Source: Taibaiella sp. (GTDB taxonomy: Bacteria > Bacteroidota > Bacteroidia > Chitinophagales > Chitinophagaceae). From it: a DNA stretch of 64,000 nt. The notes under the pieces were generated by a model, which ran no database searches, was not told the DNA's origin, and saw only the letters and a program-made list of their open reading frames with translations. Location of the stretch: positions 32,881-96,880 of the forward strand of contig JAHHDV010000029.1 in NCBI GenBank assembly GCA_019739295.1, given 5' to 3'. Each line of letters starts with the position of its first letter. Positions within the stretch are counted from its first letter, which is position 1. Shown piece by piece: positions 19,601 through 27,107 of this stretch. The position numbers and the translations under genes were made by a program.

Positions 19601-21992
19601 ATTCGTTGCCCCTGAAGAAGGAAGTACTGCTTTACCTACAGGAGATGAATCCAATGGTACAGTGACACATATAAGGTTTACTGCATTCCCTGAGGGTGCA
19701 GCAAGTGTTACCATCGGTGACGAGACCTATACATCCGGCACCTGGCCTGCTGAAGGTGTAGTAGCTGATTATAATCCTATCACCGGGATAAGCGGTGTAA
19801 CCGTATACCCGGATTTGGGAGTGACAGGTATTGTATTGCCGATAGCAGCTATTGACAATGCAGGGACCGAGGATCTTACTGCAGGAAGTATTCATCTTCC
19901 ATTTGCAACCACAACCCTTAGTGGTAATGTATTCAATGATCCGGATGCAGGTTTGGTAAACAACAGTACATCTGGGACAAACCTTATTCCTTCAGGTACT
20001 TATGCGCACCTGTTGAATGAGGCCGGCATTGTCATGGCCACTACTCTGGTACCTTCGAACGGGGCTTACAGCTTCCCGCTCAGCAATACAGGGTCATACA
20101 GCGTAAGCTTAGGGAATAGTGCTGCGGAGATCGGTACAGAATATACCGGCAGCTATATACCGCCATCTGGGTGGACTTATACCGGCAGCTATATTGGCGA
20201 GCCGAATACAGGAAATGATGAAGACGGTATTGGAAAAAGCACTCCGGTAACTGTAGAAGATCTGATTGCAGTGAACAATGTCAACTTCGGGATCCAAAGA
20301 TTACCCCAAACGGTAGTCAATACGATGACACCAAGATTGGCACCGGCACATGGTGGAAGCATTACGCTCCCCAGCTCTATATTCATCAATGCCACAGCAT
20401 CCGGTGACCCATCGACTACTGACTATTCCGGGGGTACCGTACAGCAGATCAGGTTCGTCGGATTCCCTTCCGGCATCGAATCAGTGACCATCAATGGCAC
20501 TAATTATAACCTGGCGTCCTGGCCGGAGGAAGGTGTAACTGCGAATTACAGCAGCAGCACAGGTCTCGCCGGAGTACAGGTATATCCGCAAGATGGTGTA
20601 GCAGAAGTAATATTGCCTATTGCAGCTATAGACAATGGTAATGGCGAAGACCCGACACCCGGTAGTATCACTGTACCATTTGAGAAGTCGATCGTACAGG
20701 GTTCTGTCTTCAATGATCCCGATGCAGGGAATGTCAATAACAGTTCCGATGGAATCAATACAGTTCCTGCAGGTATATTTGCAAACCTGCTGGACAATGA
20801 CCATAATGTAATCTCGACAGTTCCGGTAAACGGAGACGGGACATATCAGTTGGAAGTACCTTATGTAGGCAACTATTCGGTTCAGCTGACCAATAGTATT
20901 CCTGTATCTGGCGAAGAACTGACAGAAACCTTCACTGCTCCGGAAGGATGGAGTTATACCGGTGCATTCACAGGAATACCTAATTCCGGAAATACCGGTG
21001 ATGCAACCGGTGCCAGTACATCATTCACCGTGAACAACCTGACGCCAAAGGAGAATGTCAATTTTGGTATCCAGGAACTACCGGAGACTGTTGTCAATCT
21101 GATCTATGATGATGGTGATTACCCTGCAGGAACTGCCGTATTAATTCCTTCATCTGCTTTCACTTCCTCTATTACCGGTACGGATCCTTCTACAGAGGAT
21201 TACTCAGGTGGCGAAGTGACTACGATCAGGTTTACAGCTTTCCCTACAGGTGCAGACAGTATTGAGATCAACGGTACGATCTATACTTCCGGTACCTGGC
21301 CTTCAGAAGGGGTCAGCAGTACCTATATTCCCGGAAATGGTGTAACCGGCATATCCGTATATCCGGCCACAGGCATATCTAACGTTATCGTCCCGATAGC
21401 ATCAATAGACAATGCAGGGACAGAAGATCCGACTCCCGGAAACGTGACTTTGTTCTTAGATGCACCATTACCGGTTCAACTGGTATCATTTGGTGCCTAT
21501 GTCCGTGAGTGCACGGCAACTGTAGAATGGAAGACTGCTTCTGAAGACGGGTGTGAGGCTATGTACCTTGAGATCAGTAATGACGGCTTAAGCTTTGAAA
21601 CACTGGCAGCTCAACAGCCGAAAGGCGACAACAGCAGCTACGCCTATTCAACTGATCAATTGGAAAATGGCATACACTTCTTCAGGTTAAGAATGAAGGC
21701 CAGCTCCGGACAGGACCTGTATAGTGATATAAGAAGGGTCAGCGTGGCCTGTGACAGCAGAGCTATTACGATTTATCCTAACCCTGCACAGAAATACGTG
21801 TTTGTTCGCGGGCTACAGATCGGAGAACAAGTACAACTGATCAATGTATTGGGTCAGAAAGTATCTGAGTCCGTAGCAGACCATCAGGACCTGGCTATCG
21901 ATTTGGAATTACTTCCTGCAGGAATGTACTATCTGAATATCGTCAGCCCTCAGGGTGCACGCATCAGGGAGTTCAAAATCGTGAAAGAATAA
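13632..21992 (+). CDS. giant repeat-bearing T9SS surface protein (adhesin-like)
   Basis: The 2786-residue secreted protein starts with a long signal sequence (hydrophobic PAMAFLSLAGPVQNARAQ, about 34-51). Residues about 55-310 resemble a beta-propeller-like sequence (repeated blades such as FLRVKADGTYDES and GDIAFDPITHKAYAWY). A DUF11-like or cohesin-like sandwich follows (about 330-480). From about 485 on come SdrD/CnaB-like beta-sandwich units with the signature VFNDPDAG or VKNDPDAGN. Residues 621-1439 are three near-identical 273-residue repeats; five diverged 260-residue units beginning LPETVV follow, the last one partial. The protein ends in a type A T9SS sorting domain (YPNPAQKYVFVRG ... 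LPAGMYYLNI, about 2715-2786). It is inferred to be a stalk-like cell-surface adhesin exported by GldKLMN. The frame is open throughout. Confidence 0.9.
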   Translation: MSSKKWTLGFRYGKNLKNVSFGSQHFRKRWILPAMAFLSLAGPVQNARAQPESPGDVPCNGNLYFTRQFGNGTGGNPYITRISSVTNSESGVNVENYNQLNPNTRTNATVYYNGYVFTQNWLATSTRFLRVKADGTYDESDEISGLPNNDFNNAGVDANGIMYILSNDNTVQLYKIDLKEWPDLTAESVNCGMKAARNNSRVWGDIAFDPITHKAYAWYHPSNAPINHVDSAQRGLYEIQNYNTGTPNIVKVGQTANYTMGTLFFNERGQLFSYGVTYGAGAQNNMYYIHLNNDADSLGLPRFLATSEQSDQSDGCECAYRLSLSLTAGENGIVEIPNCSAPGAFDFNLIAHNNADQGFSGITFNFPLDNRFTFADSEEEIKTSLESFFGEDIEVNITSIDEGTNNHLNINNISIPPGPTIISFDLSIAIAPDAVSDFTDMATVNFQSEFGGLSPYYGEDEPSSDPLDLFGKNESTITFDKIDDLCNSVSGTVFNDINGIEDGINDQAPLDEELNLYAVLVSDANVITAFQAIDPANGNYMFKGIPLGTYRIILTTNDEDALTSDAIGENVSTLAITPPAGWVYTGEQLGDASLDNPADGILNGITVSAAGSVIADADFGIQQPPVTDSNTLEPVSNPGGTNTYTLPSDIKTFDFEDFNGGTVTSITITQFPEDATSITVGDTTYYPTEDDIPEGCATTCVAFDPVNGITINITTGDLDKEVSVDPVDGPSVTVVIPFIATDNAGAQSNESALNIPFTSYSISGNVKNDPDAGNVDGDNIDNDLDPALGGDLIAVLVDADNKVYQVTDVLMTSGNEGTYTFPAVPNGDYSVILTSKPGTNPAAGSNAGDIVISLPEGWANAGEQLGVTTPDETDGILTGIEIDGSNVTDANFGIQQPPVTDSNTLEPVSNPGGTNTYTLPSDIKTFDFEDFNGGTVTSITITQFPEDATSITVGDTTYYPTEDDIPEGCATTCVAFDPVNGITINITTGDLDKEVSVDPVDGPSVTVVIPFIATDNAGAQSNESALNIPFTSYSISGNVKNDPDAGNVDGDNIDNDLDPALGGDLIAVLVDADNKVYQVTDVLMTSGNEGTYTFPAVPNGDYSVILTSKPGTNPAAGSNAGDIVISLPEGWANAGEQLGVTTPDETDGILTGIEIDGSNVTDANFGIQQPPVTDSNTLEPVSNPGGTNTYTLPSDIKTFDFEDFNGGTVTSITITQFPEDATSITVGDTTYYPTEDDIPEGCATTCVAFDPVNGITINITTGDLDKEVSVDPVDGPSVTVVIPFIATDNAGAQSNESALNIPFTSYSISGNVKNDPDAGNVDGDNIDNDLDPALGGDLIAVLVDADNKVYQVTDVLMTSGNEGTYTFPAVPNGDYSVILTSKPGTNPAVGSNAGDIVISLPEGWANAGEQLGVTTPDETDGILTGIEINGSNVTDANFGIQHLPETVVNTDVPRLAPAPGDSLVLDGSIFRNALESGDPSTSDYHGGEVTGIRFISFPENADTVSIGDTLYWEDNWPSEGVVTTFDPEDGITGVAVYPKTGAEKVELLIAAIDNAGFEDPSPGKITIPFENTYISGHIFNDPDGGNVNPITGIDNLVPAGLYALLLDDDDIVIAQTEVNTDGSYTLPVTYQDNYTVKISNGAATEGAEWTSDFVPPYGWAYMGAYTGNPDTDPGNTGDETGTSSVITMNTLAAQEDVNFAIQELPNTVVNIDEPRLAPAPGNSLILDGTIFINAYEDYDPSTGDGTVGAVVSIRFTDFPVGADSITINGSTYKLSTWPIEGISAPYNSTTGIEGVAVYPSAGAAKVELPISAIDNGGMGDPSPGKVTIPFAATSVNGNVFNDPNAADVDNSTGTDNAIPAGIYAALIDENGIVRSYTEVNTAGTYSIPVTYRGEYQVRISTSEPEIGDDWSGTIFGAPEEWSYTGTKIGVPGTGNTLDTTGTSESFVMEDLNEQNNVNFGIQELPETVVYHFPSQLAPATGEGITIPGTAFVAPEEGSTALPTGDESNGTVTHIRFTAFPEGAASVTIGDETYTSGTWPAEGVVADYNPITGISGVTVYPDLGVTGIVLPIAAIDNAGTEDLTAGSIHLPFATTTLSGNVFNDPDAGLVNNSTSGTNLIPSGTYAHLLNEAGIVMATTLVPSNGAYSFPLSNTGSYSVSLGNSAAEIGTEYTGSYIPPSGWTYTGSYIGEPNTGNDEDGIGKSTPVTVEDLIAVNNVNFGIQRLPQTVVNTMTPRLAPAHGGSITLPSSIFINATASGDPSTTDYSGGTVQQIRFVGFPSGIESVTINGTNYNLASWPEEGVTANYSSSTGLAGVQVYPQDGVAEVILPIAAIDNGNGEDPTPGSITVPFEKSIVQGSVFNDPDAGNVNNSSDGINTVPAGIFANLLDNDHNVISTVPVNGDGTYQLEVPYVGNYSVQLTNSIPVSGEELTETFTAPEGWSYTGAFTGIPNSGNTGDATGASTSFTVNNLTPKENVNFGIQELPETVVNLIYDDGDYPAGTAVLIPSSAFTSSITGTDPSTEDYSGGEVTTIRFTAFPTGADSIEINGTIYTSGTWPSEGVSSTYIPGNGVTGISVYPATGISNVIVPIASIDNAGTEDPTPGNVTLFLDAPLPVQLVSFGAYVRECTATVEWKTASEDGCEAMYLEISNDGLSFETLAAQQPKGDNSSYAYSTDQLENGIHFFRLRMKASSGQDLYSDIRRVSVACDSRAITIYPNPAQKYVFVRGLQIGEQVQLINVLGQKVSESVADHQDLAIDLELLPAGMYYLNIVSPQGARIREFKIVKE
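15492..17948 (+). repeat. three tandem 819-bp repeats, >99% identical
   Basis: Copies are 15492-16310, 16311-17129 and 17130-17948, each exactly 819 bp (273 codons). By eye, copies 1 and 2 differ at about three positions and copies 2 and 3 at about five, mostly silent. Protein changes in copy 3 are Ala to Val in the NPAAGSN stretch and Asp to Asn in EIDGSN. Each unit holds one IATDNAGAQSN-type sandwich and one GNVKNDPDAGN-type SdrD/CnaB-like sandwich. Such identity indicates recent amplification or homogenisation by recombination. Confidence 0.97.
17949..21460 (+). repeat. five diverged ~780-bp units of the same repeat family
   Basis: Unit joints fall at the IQ-x-LP(E/N/Q)TVV motif: 17949-18731 (783 bp), 18732-19511 (780), 19512-20291 (780), 20292-21068 (777) and a partial fifth unit, 21069 to about 21460, that lacks the SdrD/CnaB-like half. 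Shared markers are IRF-x-x-FP, the YP-x-x-G turn, AAIDNAG-x-EDP and FNDPDAG. Divergence between units is high at DNA level, unlike the three upstream copies. Confidence 0.85.
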
Positions 21993-22016
21993 TAAAGTAA
22001 ACTGAATCAATATGAA

Positions 22017-22054
22017 ATGAGGTCGTTCAACAAAGGTTGAACGGCTTCATTTTT
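22017..22054 (+). terminator. terminator after giant surface protein
   Basis: A 15-bp stem (22017-22031 with 22036-22050, two G-U pairs) with an AAAG loop is followed by T's. Confidence 0.85.
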
Positions 22055-22090
22055 AACAACTTTAATCATATCATTTAAAAAATCACAGGT

Positions 22091-22747
22091 ATGGGAACTG
22101 CAAAATTCATAACTGATAATCCAAATAGTTTTATCTGGTTAGGAGTTCAGAATATGTTGATCAAGGAAAATATCTTTGATTCCATCTCAACATACAAAAT
22201 CTTCGAACAAGACAAAAATATCGGGGAGGATGTTCCTGTTGTATTAGGCTTCCAGTTCCAGACAACGGAAATGGTAAAATACCTGGAAAACTTATGCAAT
22301 CATTATCCGTTAAAACCAAAAATCATATTTTATTTTATCCCTTTGGCAGAAGCCACTTTAAAAAGCTTAATCAAAAAATCCAGGATAGCTCTTATTAACT
22401 TATCGTGTACAACGCCGGAAATTAAATCAATAATAGAACGGCTGGAAGTGGAGAATATCGTCCTCTGCACGAAAACACAACACCTCTTATTGAAATCGAT
22501 CACCTCAGAGGACATCAAAGAGAAGCAGGATATCTTTACAGATATGGAAAAGGATATATTATATACCGCTAAGCAGGGTAAGTCGATAAGGGAATGTGCT
22601 GAAATCCTTCAACTCAGCCACAATACCATAGCTGTATATCGTAGTAAGATGATCAAGAAAGCCGGGGTAAAGAACATGGTACAACTGGTCAACAAATACG
22701 GTTATCAAAGAAAATTAAAAGATGATTTTTCGGAAAATTGTATCTAG
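22091..22747 (+). CDS. LuxR/NarL-type regulator with degenerate receiver
   Basis: The 218-residue protein has the size and layout of NarL/FixJ response regulators. Residues about 150-210 form a LuxR helix-turn-helix (FTDMEKDILYTAKQGKSIRE, then AEILQLSHNTIAVYRSKMI). The N-terminal part follows the receiver pattern (FITDNPNSFIWLGVQNML, VVLGFQFQ). The phospho-acceptor Asp is replaced by Gly53, and the acidic pocket is reduced to TDN, so phosphorylation at the usual site is impossible. It starts 37 bp after the terminator of the giant surface protein and ends in a related terminator. A role in controlling that surface protein is inferred only from position. Confidence 0.88.
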   Translation: MGTAKFITDNPNSFIWLGVQNMLIKENIFDSISTYKIFEQDKNIGEDVPVVLGFQFQTTEMVKYLENLCNHYPLKPKIIFYFIPLAEATLKSLIKKSRIALINLSCTTPEIKSIIERLEVENIVLCTKTQHLLLKSITSEDIKEKQDIFTDMEKDILYTAKQGKSIRECAEILQLSHNTIAVYRSKMIKKAGVKNMVQLVNKYGYQRKLKDDFSENCI

Positions 22748-22771
22748 AATTAAAAAAGCTTTCATCAATTA

Positions 22772-22816
22772 AAAGAATAAGCCGTTCAGTTGCAACTGAA
22801 CGGCTTATTCTTTTTT
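22772..22816 (+). terminator. terminator after LuxR-type regulator
   Basis: A perfect inverted repeat with 21-nt arms (22772-22792 with 22793-22813, tip TGCA) is followed by more T's. Its core TGAACGGCTT also occurs, with one mismatch, in the terminator at 22017-22054. Confidence 0.88.
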
Positions 22817-23089
22817 CAGAAAATAGAATGTAAATAAATAACTGGCCAGATTTTAATGCTCTCCGCATAAGCTTCAGTGCTGCACATTCTTATCATCCGT
22901 GTAGCGATAAGCCTGATGTAACCGATTGAAAGAGAAAACCCAACGGATCCCAATCTGGGTCAGTACTAAACACAGGATACTTGCAATTGAACAAAACAGT
23001 AATCAATCATTTACGCTCATCCGGTTCATGAACAAAATAATCCGGGAAATAATCCATTATTTTGTACCAGCCGGTAATATATTTTGAAC
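22817..23089. other. intergenic region before lipase gene
   Basis: About 270 bp without a convincing ORF. Near its right end TTTG (23061-23064) and TATATTTTG (23078-23086) resemble promoter elements, but their spacing does not fit the consensus. Confidence 0.35.
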
Positions 23090-24244
23090 ATGAAGCACTT
23101 AAAAGTCCTCAACCGATATTTCTACTTCATATCTATTCTGATTCTGACAGGAAGTTACGGCAATGCCCTATTTGCAAAAGGATTCGATTTCAAAACCGGG
23201 TTCCAGGCACAGGAATGTGAAGATATCCTGAAGCTGAACTTTGCATTCCTTGATACGCTCCAAAGCCGGGAGTTTCAGAATTTCCAGGACGGGTACACCT
23301 TCCTGGCGCGCACCCGTGCCGTGGGGCTGGACAATGTAGCAGATCTGTGGATAAGGCATGATTCCTGTATCGTTCTGATGCTGAGAGGCACTACCGCTCA
23401 AATGACATCTGTACTTGAAGACTTTTATTGTGCAATGGTACCAGCCCGGGGTACGATCCGGTTATCAAAAGGGCAAACATTCCCTTACCAGCTGGCTACA
23501 GACCCGCGGGCTGCTGTACATGCGGGATTCCTTATCGGGTTTGCATACCTGGCTCAGGAACTCCGCCCTCAAATAGATTCACTGGTTCAGGCAGGGTTTC
23601 AGAAAGTCATCATCGGCGGTCATTCCCAGGGTGGCGCCTTATGCTATTACTTCAGTTCATGGTTATTACAGCTAAAACGGGCAGGAATATATCCCGGTTT
23701 ATCCGTGAAGACCTATGCAAGTGCAGCGCCCAAAATGGGCAATATGTATTTTGCTTATGATTATGACAATGCCACAAAGGCGGAATGGAGCTACAGCATT
23801 ATCAACACTTATGATCCTGTTCCTGAGATGCCCTTCACGACCCAGCAGGTAGATATTGATATGAACGAGCCCAACCCGATATTGAATCTGATGACCCGCT
23901 TTGATGAATTACCGTTCCTGAAAAGAATATTTCTTAAAAATGCTTTTAATAAAATGAAATCAAAAGCTCAAAAATCTTCGGAAGCCTATCAGAAATACCT
24001 GGGAAAATATGTCGGCTCATTTATTCATGAATCCTTGCCGGATATGCAGCTACCGGAAGCTGTCCCTACTACTTATTTCGTCCGCCCGGGAGTTCCTATT
24101 ATCCTTTCTGTCAACGATGCCTACGAGGCTTACTATACAGGGGCTCCAAAATATTTTCATCATGGCATCGACCCGTATCGATTCCTGCTCAGACAGTACT
24201 ACTCAGGTCTTCCGGCTTTTATACCTATGGTAAAAGAGCCGTAA
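23090..24244 (+). CDS. class 3 lipase-family secreted hydrolase
   Basis: The 384-residue protein has a signal peptide (FYFISILILTGSYGNALFA). An alpha/beta-hydrolase of the lipase class 3 type follows: oxyanion-side LMLRGT (about 97-101), VHAGFLIGF, and the nucleophile elbow IIGGHSQGGALC (Ser179). NTYDPVPEMPF contains the likely catalytic Asp, and a C-terminal His (KYFHHGIDPYR) may complete the triad. The predicted activity is acylglycerol or phospholipid ester hydrolysis in the periplasm or outside the cell. I chose ATG 23090; a TTG two codons earlier is also possible. No T9SS domain is present. It is convergent with the next gene. Confidence 0.87.
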   Translation: MKHLKVLNRYFYFISILILTGSYGNALFAKGFDFKTGFQAQECEDILKLNFAFLDTLQSREFQNFQDGYTFLARTRAVGLDNVADLWIRHDSCIVLMLRGTTAQMTSVLEDFYCAMVPARGTIRLSKGQTFPYQLATDPRAAVHAGFLIGFAYLAQELRPQIDSLVQAGFQKVIIGGHSQGGALCYYFSSWLLQLKRAGIYPGLSVKTYASAAPKMGNMYFAYDYDNATKAEWSYSIINTYDPVPEMPFTTQQVDIDMNEPNPILNLMTRFDELPFLKRIFLKNAFNKMKSKAQKSSEAYQKYLGKYVGSFIHESLPDMQLPEAVPTTYFVRPGVPIILSVNDAYEAYYTGAPKYFHHGIDPYRFLLRQYYSGLPAFIPMVKEP

Positions 24245-24252
24245 AGCATTCT

Positions 24253-25737
24253 TTAATTATCGACGGGGGAGATGCTTTTTATTTTATCTTTCTCAAACTG
24301 TACCCTTATCCTGGAATGGACATTTTGGAACTTTTTACTCTTCTTCGTCACAAAAATATAATCCAGGTCTATTTCATAAAAGTTTGAACTTAACTTTCTG
24401 AATCCTCTGATAAGGTTGGTGGAAACAATAAGTTTACCCCAATTATTCTGATATTCGGAAGCCAGGTCAGTTTTTGAAAAATTCAATTTATCCCAATAGG
24501 TATACAGGGGGAAATCAAAGATCTCATCCAGCTCGACCAGGTCTGGTTCTCTTTTCTGATCTTCAAGGCGGTACAGGTGTTCCAGACACAAAGCTCTCCG
24601 GTATTCTACGGGATCATCAACATTGATTCCTTCAGGCTCAACACCTGTAGCATTTGTTTTATACCGGTATACCTGGTCACAATACCGGTCCATTTCTCCT
24701 TTTGATACACCCGCCTGCCTCATCTTCCGGATCTCTTCACCCATCTGCCGGCTGATCCATTCCTCCTTGGTAACCTTAAAATCCACATCTGCCGGTGCTG
24801 CTGTATCCCTGGCATCTGTATCTCCATAGGCAGCAGCCCAGGCAGTATCAGCGGTAGTGGCATCTCCATTCTGATCATCTGTACAAAATGGTTCAAAATC
24901 AGATCTCGTAAAGGTATAACCTCCATTGCTGATGACCTGTTCTATCCAATGACCATATACTTCCTCGACATTTTTAAAGGTACATTGTGAGAAAGAAATC
25001 CTGGAAGTAAAATCATTGCAGACAGGCACAAGCAATCCTCCCCCGATCACGTTATCTCTGAATGTACAATTTTCTACATGAACGGTAGAAGAAAAAATAA
25101 AGAAACCGGCACTTTCCAGGGCATTTTCATAAAACAGGCAATTGCTGAATGTTACATTTTCTGTATTGGAGCAATAGGTGAAGCTACTGCTGTTGTTAAA
25201 TATCCTGGAGGACTCTATCCTTATATCTTTCGATTCACTGGCGTCCAGGGCAATCGTTCCTGAACCATTGAGGCTGCAATCCCTGAGCAGCACCTGGCCT
25301 GTCCGTTCTACGGAAAGGACTTCTCCAAAACAGGAGACAGTGACCGGTATCCTGTGGGAGAGATTGATCCGTTCCAAAACGATATGATCGCAATTCTCAA
25401 ATACCAATACACGGTCAGTCTCATCTGTAGTATATAGCGCTGCCTCACTTTCCGAAGAGATCATGAGATTGGAAACTTTCTGAATGGTGAAACCTATTGC
25501 ATTATCGTTGGTCAGGATATACGGATTCTTATTAAACTTCAGCCTTTCGACCCTGTCTGCAGTGATATCCAGTTCATCCGTATCTATGATGATACGGGTA
25601 TTATCGCCTATAGCATCACAGAATTCTTTAAGTGTGGTTACCCTGATGGTCTTCTGATGCTGGGCTGTACTATGATCAGGGTATAGCAGATTCAGCAGCA
25701 TGAAGAATAAAACAGGAAGACTATTTCTGAAAGTCAT
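24253..25737 (-). CDS. secreted right-handed beta-helix protein with unassigned C-terminal domain
   Basis: The 494-residue protein has a signal peptide (cut near DHSTAQ). Residues about 85-270 show parallel beta-helix rungs (VLVFENCDHIVLERINLSH, LLRDCSLNGSGTIALDAS, NVTFSNCLFYENALESAG), as in pectate-lyase-like or NosD-like folds. No catalytic motif is recognisable. Residues about 290-320 are a low-complexity Asp/Ala linker. The C-terminal 180 residues, with many Tyr and acidic residues (RRALCLEHLYRLEDQ, NNWGKLIVSTNLIRGFRK), match nothing I know. There is no sorting domain. It lies 54 bp downstream of tag on the same strand. Confidence 0.75.
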   Translation of the reverse strand: MTFRNSLPVLFFMLLNLLYPDHSTAQHQKTIRVTTLKEFCDAIGDNTRIIIDTDELDITADRVERLKFNKNPYILTNDNAIGFTIQKVSNLMISSESEAALYTTDETDRVLVFENCDHIVLERINLSHRIPVTVSCFGEVLSVERTGQVLLRDCSLNGSGTIALDASESKDIRIESSRIFNNSSSFTYCSNTENVTFSNCLFYENALESAGFFIFSSTVHVENCTFRDNVIGGGLLVPVCNDFTSRISFSQCTFKNVEEVYGHWIEQVISNGGYTFTRSDFEPFCTDDQNGDATTADTAWAAAYGDTDARDTAAPADVDFKVTKEEWISRQMGEEIRKMRQAGVSKGEMDRYCDQVYRYKTNATGVEPEGINVDDPVEYRRALCLEHLYRLEDQKREPDLVELDEIFDFPLYTYWDKLNFSKTDLASEYQNNWGKLIVSTNLIRGFRKLSSNFYEIDLDYIFVTKKSKKFQNVHSRIRVQFEKDKIKSISPVDN

Positions 25738-25791
25738 AATGGCGGTAATTTATATTCCACGAACCTGGATTTTGAAAAATCTGGAATGAAC

Positions 25792-26364
25792 CTACTTTTG
25801 CTTCAGCTTCCTGGTATGACAATCGGCTATATGGTCATTGACCATTCCGGTAGCCTGCATATGCGCATAGACCACTGTCGGGCCCAGGAATTTGAATCCC
25901 CTCTTTTTCAGGTCTTTGGACAGAGCATCTGAAACTGCCGTAGTGGCAGGGACTTCTTTCAGGGTCCGGGGCTGATGATCTATAGGCTCCCCACCCACAA
26001 AACTCCAGATATATTCCGAAAAGCTGCCAAACTCCTTTTGAACTTCCATAAAGGCTTTGGCATTGCTGATCGTAGCCAGCACTTTCAGCCGGTTGCGGAT
26101 AATTCCCGGATCCTGCAATAACGCTTCTACTTTCCGGTCGGTGTATCTGGCGATCTTCTTGTAGTTGAATTGGTCAAAAGCTTTTCTGAAATTATCTCTT
26201 TTGCTGAGAATGGTGTACCAGCTCAGCCCTGCCTGGAAGCTCTCCAATACTAAAAACTCAAAAATGGTATCGTCATCATAGACAGGCTCACCCCATTCTT
26301 CATCGTGGTATTTCCGATAAAGGTCATCCTTTTCGCACCAGGCGCAACGGATCTTTTGTGGCAT
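25792..26364 (-). CDS. tag: DNA-3-methyladenine glycosylase I
   Basis: Tag removes 3-methyladenine from alkylated DNA, the first step of base-excision repair. The 190-residue protein keeps the zinc ligands: Cys7 (IRCAWC), His20 (KYHDEEWG), His178 and Cys182 (NDHIADCH). Binding-pocket motifs DEEWGEP, FLVLESFQAGLSWYTIL and FKFLGPTVVYAHMQATGMVN are present. Length and start are standard for the family. Confidence 0.96.
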   Translation of the reverse strand: MPQKIRCAWCEKDDLYRKYHDEEWGEPVYDDDTIFEFLVLESFQAGLSWYTILSKRDNFRKAFDQFNYKKIARYTDRKVEALLQDPGIIRNRLKVLATISNAKAFMEVQKEFGSFSEYIWSFVGGEPIDHQPRTLKEVPATTAVSDALSKDLKKRGFKFLGPTVVYAHMQATGMVNDHIADCHTRKLKQK

Positions 26365-26624
26365 ATATTAGCAAATTGTAGTGATAAAAATATTAATGGT
26401 AGAGCTTCCTTCATTCACCAATGGAATTTTCTGCTATGGTGCTCTTCAAGAATACTATGGATATTATAGTAACCCTTACAAAATGTTCTTCTTATTCAGG
26501 AATTATTTATATTGACTACTTCAAAAACAAGACTTGAGTTTCTACTCCGGAGAACAATACTTTTCGGTTTCCATTAGACCTTACCAACATCTTGGTAGCT
26601 GGAACAGGAGTTTAAACCGCCTAT

Positions 26625-27030
26625 TCATTTTTCAGACAATTTTTCGGTAGTTATTATCATATTGTTCATTAAAGTATCATTTTCAATTTCCTTATCTTCC
26701 ACTTTATCAAAATAAAATATTTGTGGTTTCATACCTTCAAATCCTTCAATATCCCAATGGATATTTCCCCAGGCTTCAGCATTGGGATTATTTCTTAAAT
26801 TGATATAACCAGTAGAATCCGGTCTGTTTTTGAACTTTTTTTTTGTAAAAATAGACAGAAACCAAACTATGTTTATTGCCCTTGTCAATGTCCAAAATTT
26901 TCGCAATACAATAATCTTTCCCTTGAATAAAGGAAACCAGATCTCCTTGCTTCATTTCCGACACTTTATTGTACTTTTCTGAACAAGATATTAACAAAAA
27001 TAGAAAAAGCAGGTTCAATAATCTGGACAT
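26625..27030 (-). CDS. small lipoprotein, frameshifted at an A9 run
   Basis: No known function. As assembled, two overlapping frames occur: 27030-26788 with a lipobox signal peptide (LFLFLLISCSEKYNK) and 26906-26625 for the rest. Removing one A from the run of nine (26836-26844, T's on the plus strand) joins them into one protein of 134 residues, with YFYKKKFKNRPDSTGY at the joint. The C-terminal half has AWGNIHWDIEGFEG. It would be a cell-envelope lipoprotein. It lies 77 bp downstream of the IcmF gene on the same strand but is more AT-rich than its neighbours. Confidence 0.6.
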
Positions 27031-27107
27031 CTTTCTGTCTGTTTTATTTTTTAACCTTTCGAATCTTCAAAAGATTGGAAAGGCTCCGCAATGTGGCAAT
27101 CGGCTAT

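Noticed and set aside
15492..21068. Possible CRISPR or satellite array from periodic repeats
   Set aside because: Repeat length is about 780-819 bp, in frame with a continuous coding sequence and without spacers.
17970..21090. LPxTVV motifs as sortase signals
   Set aside because: They lie inside the protein, lack the Gly of LPxTG and a following TM helix, and the protein already has a T9SS sorting domain.
24240..24290. Shared terminator between the lipase and beta-helix genes
   Set aside because: Only a 7-bp stem with a long loop can be formed; too weak to call.
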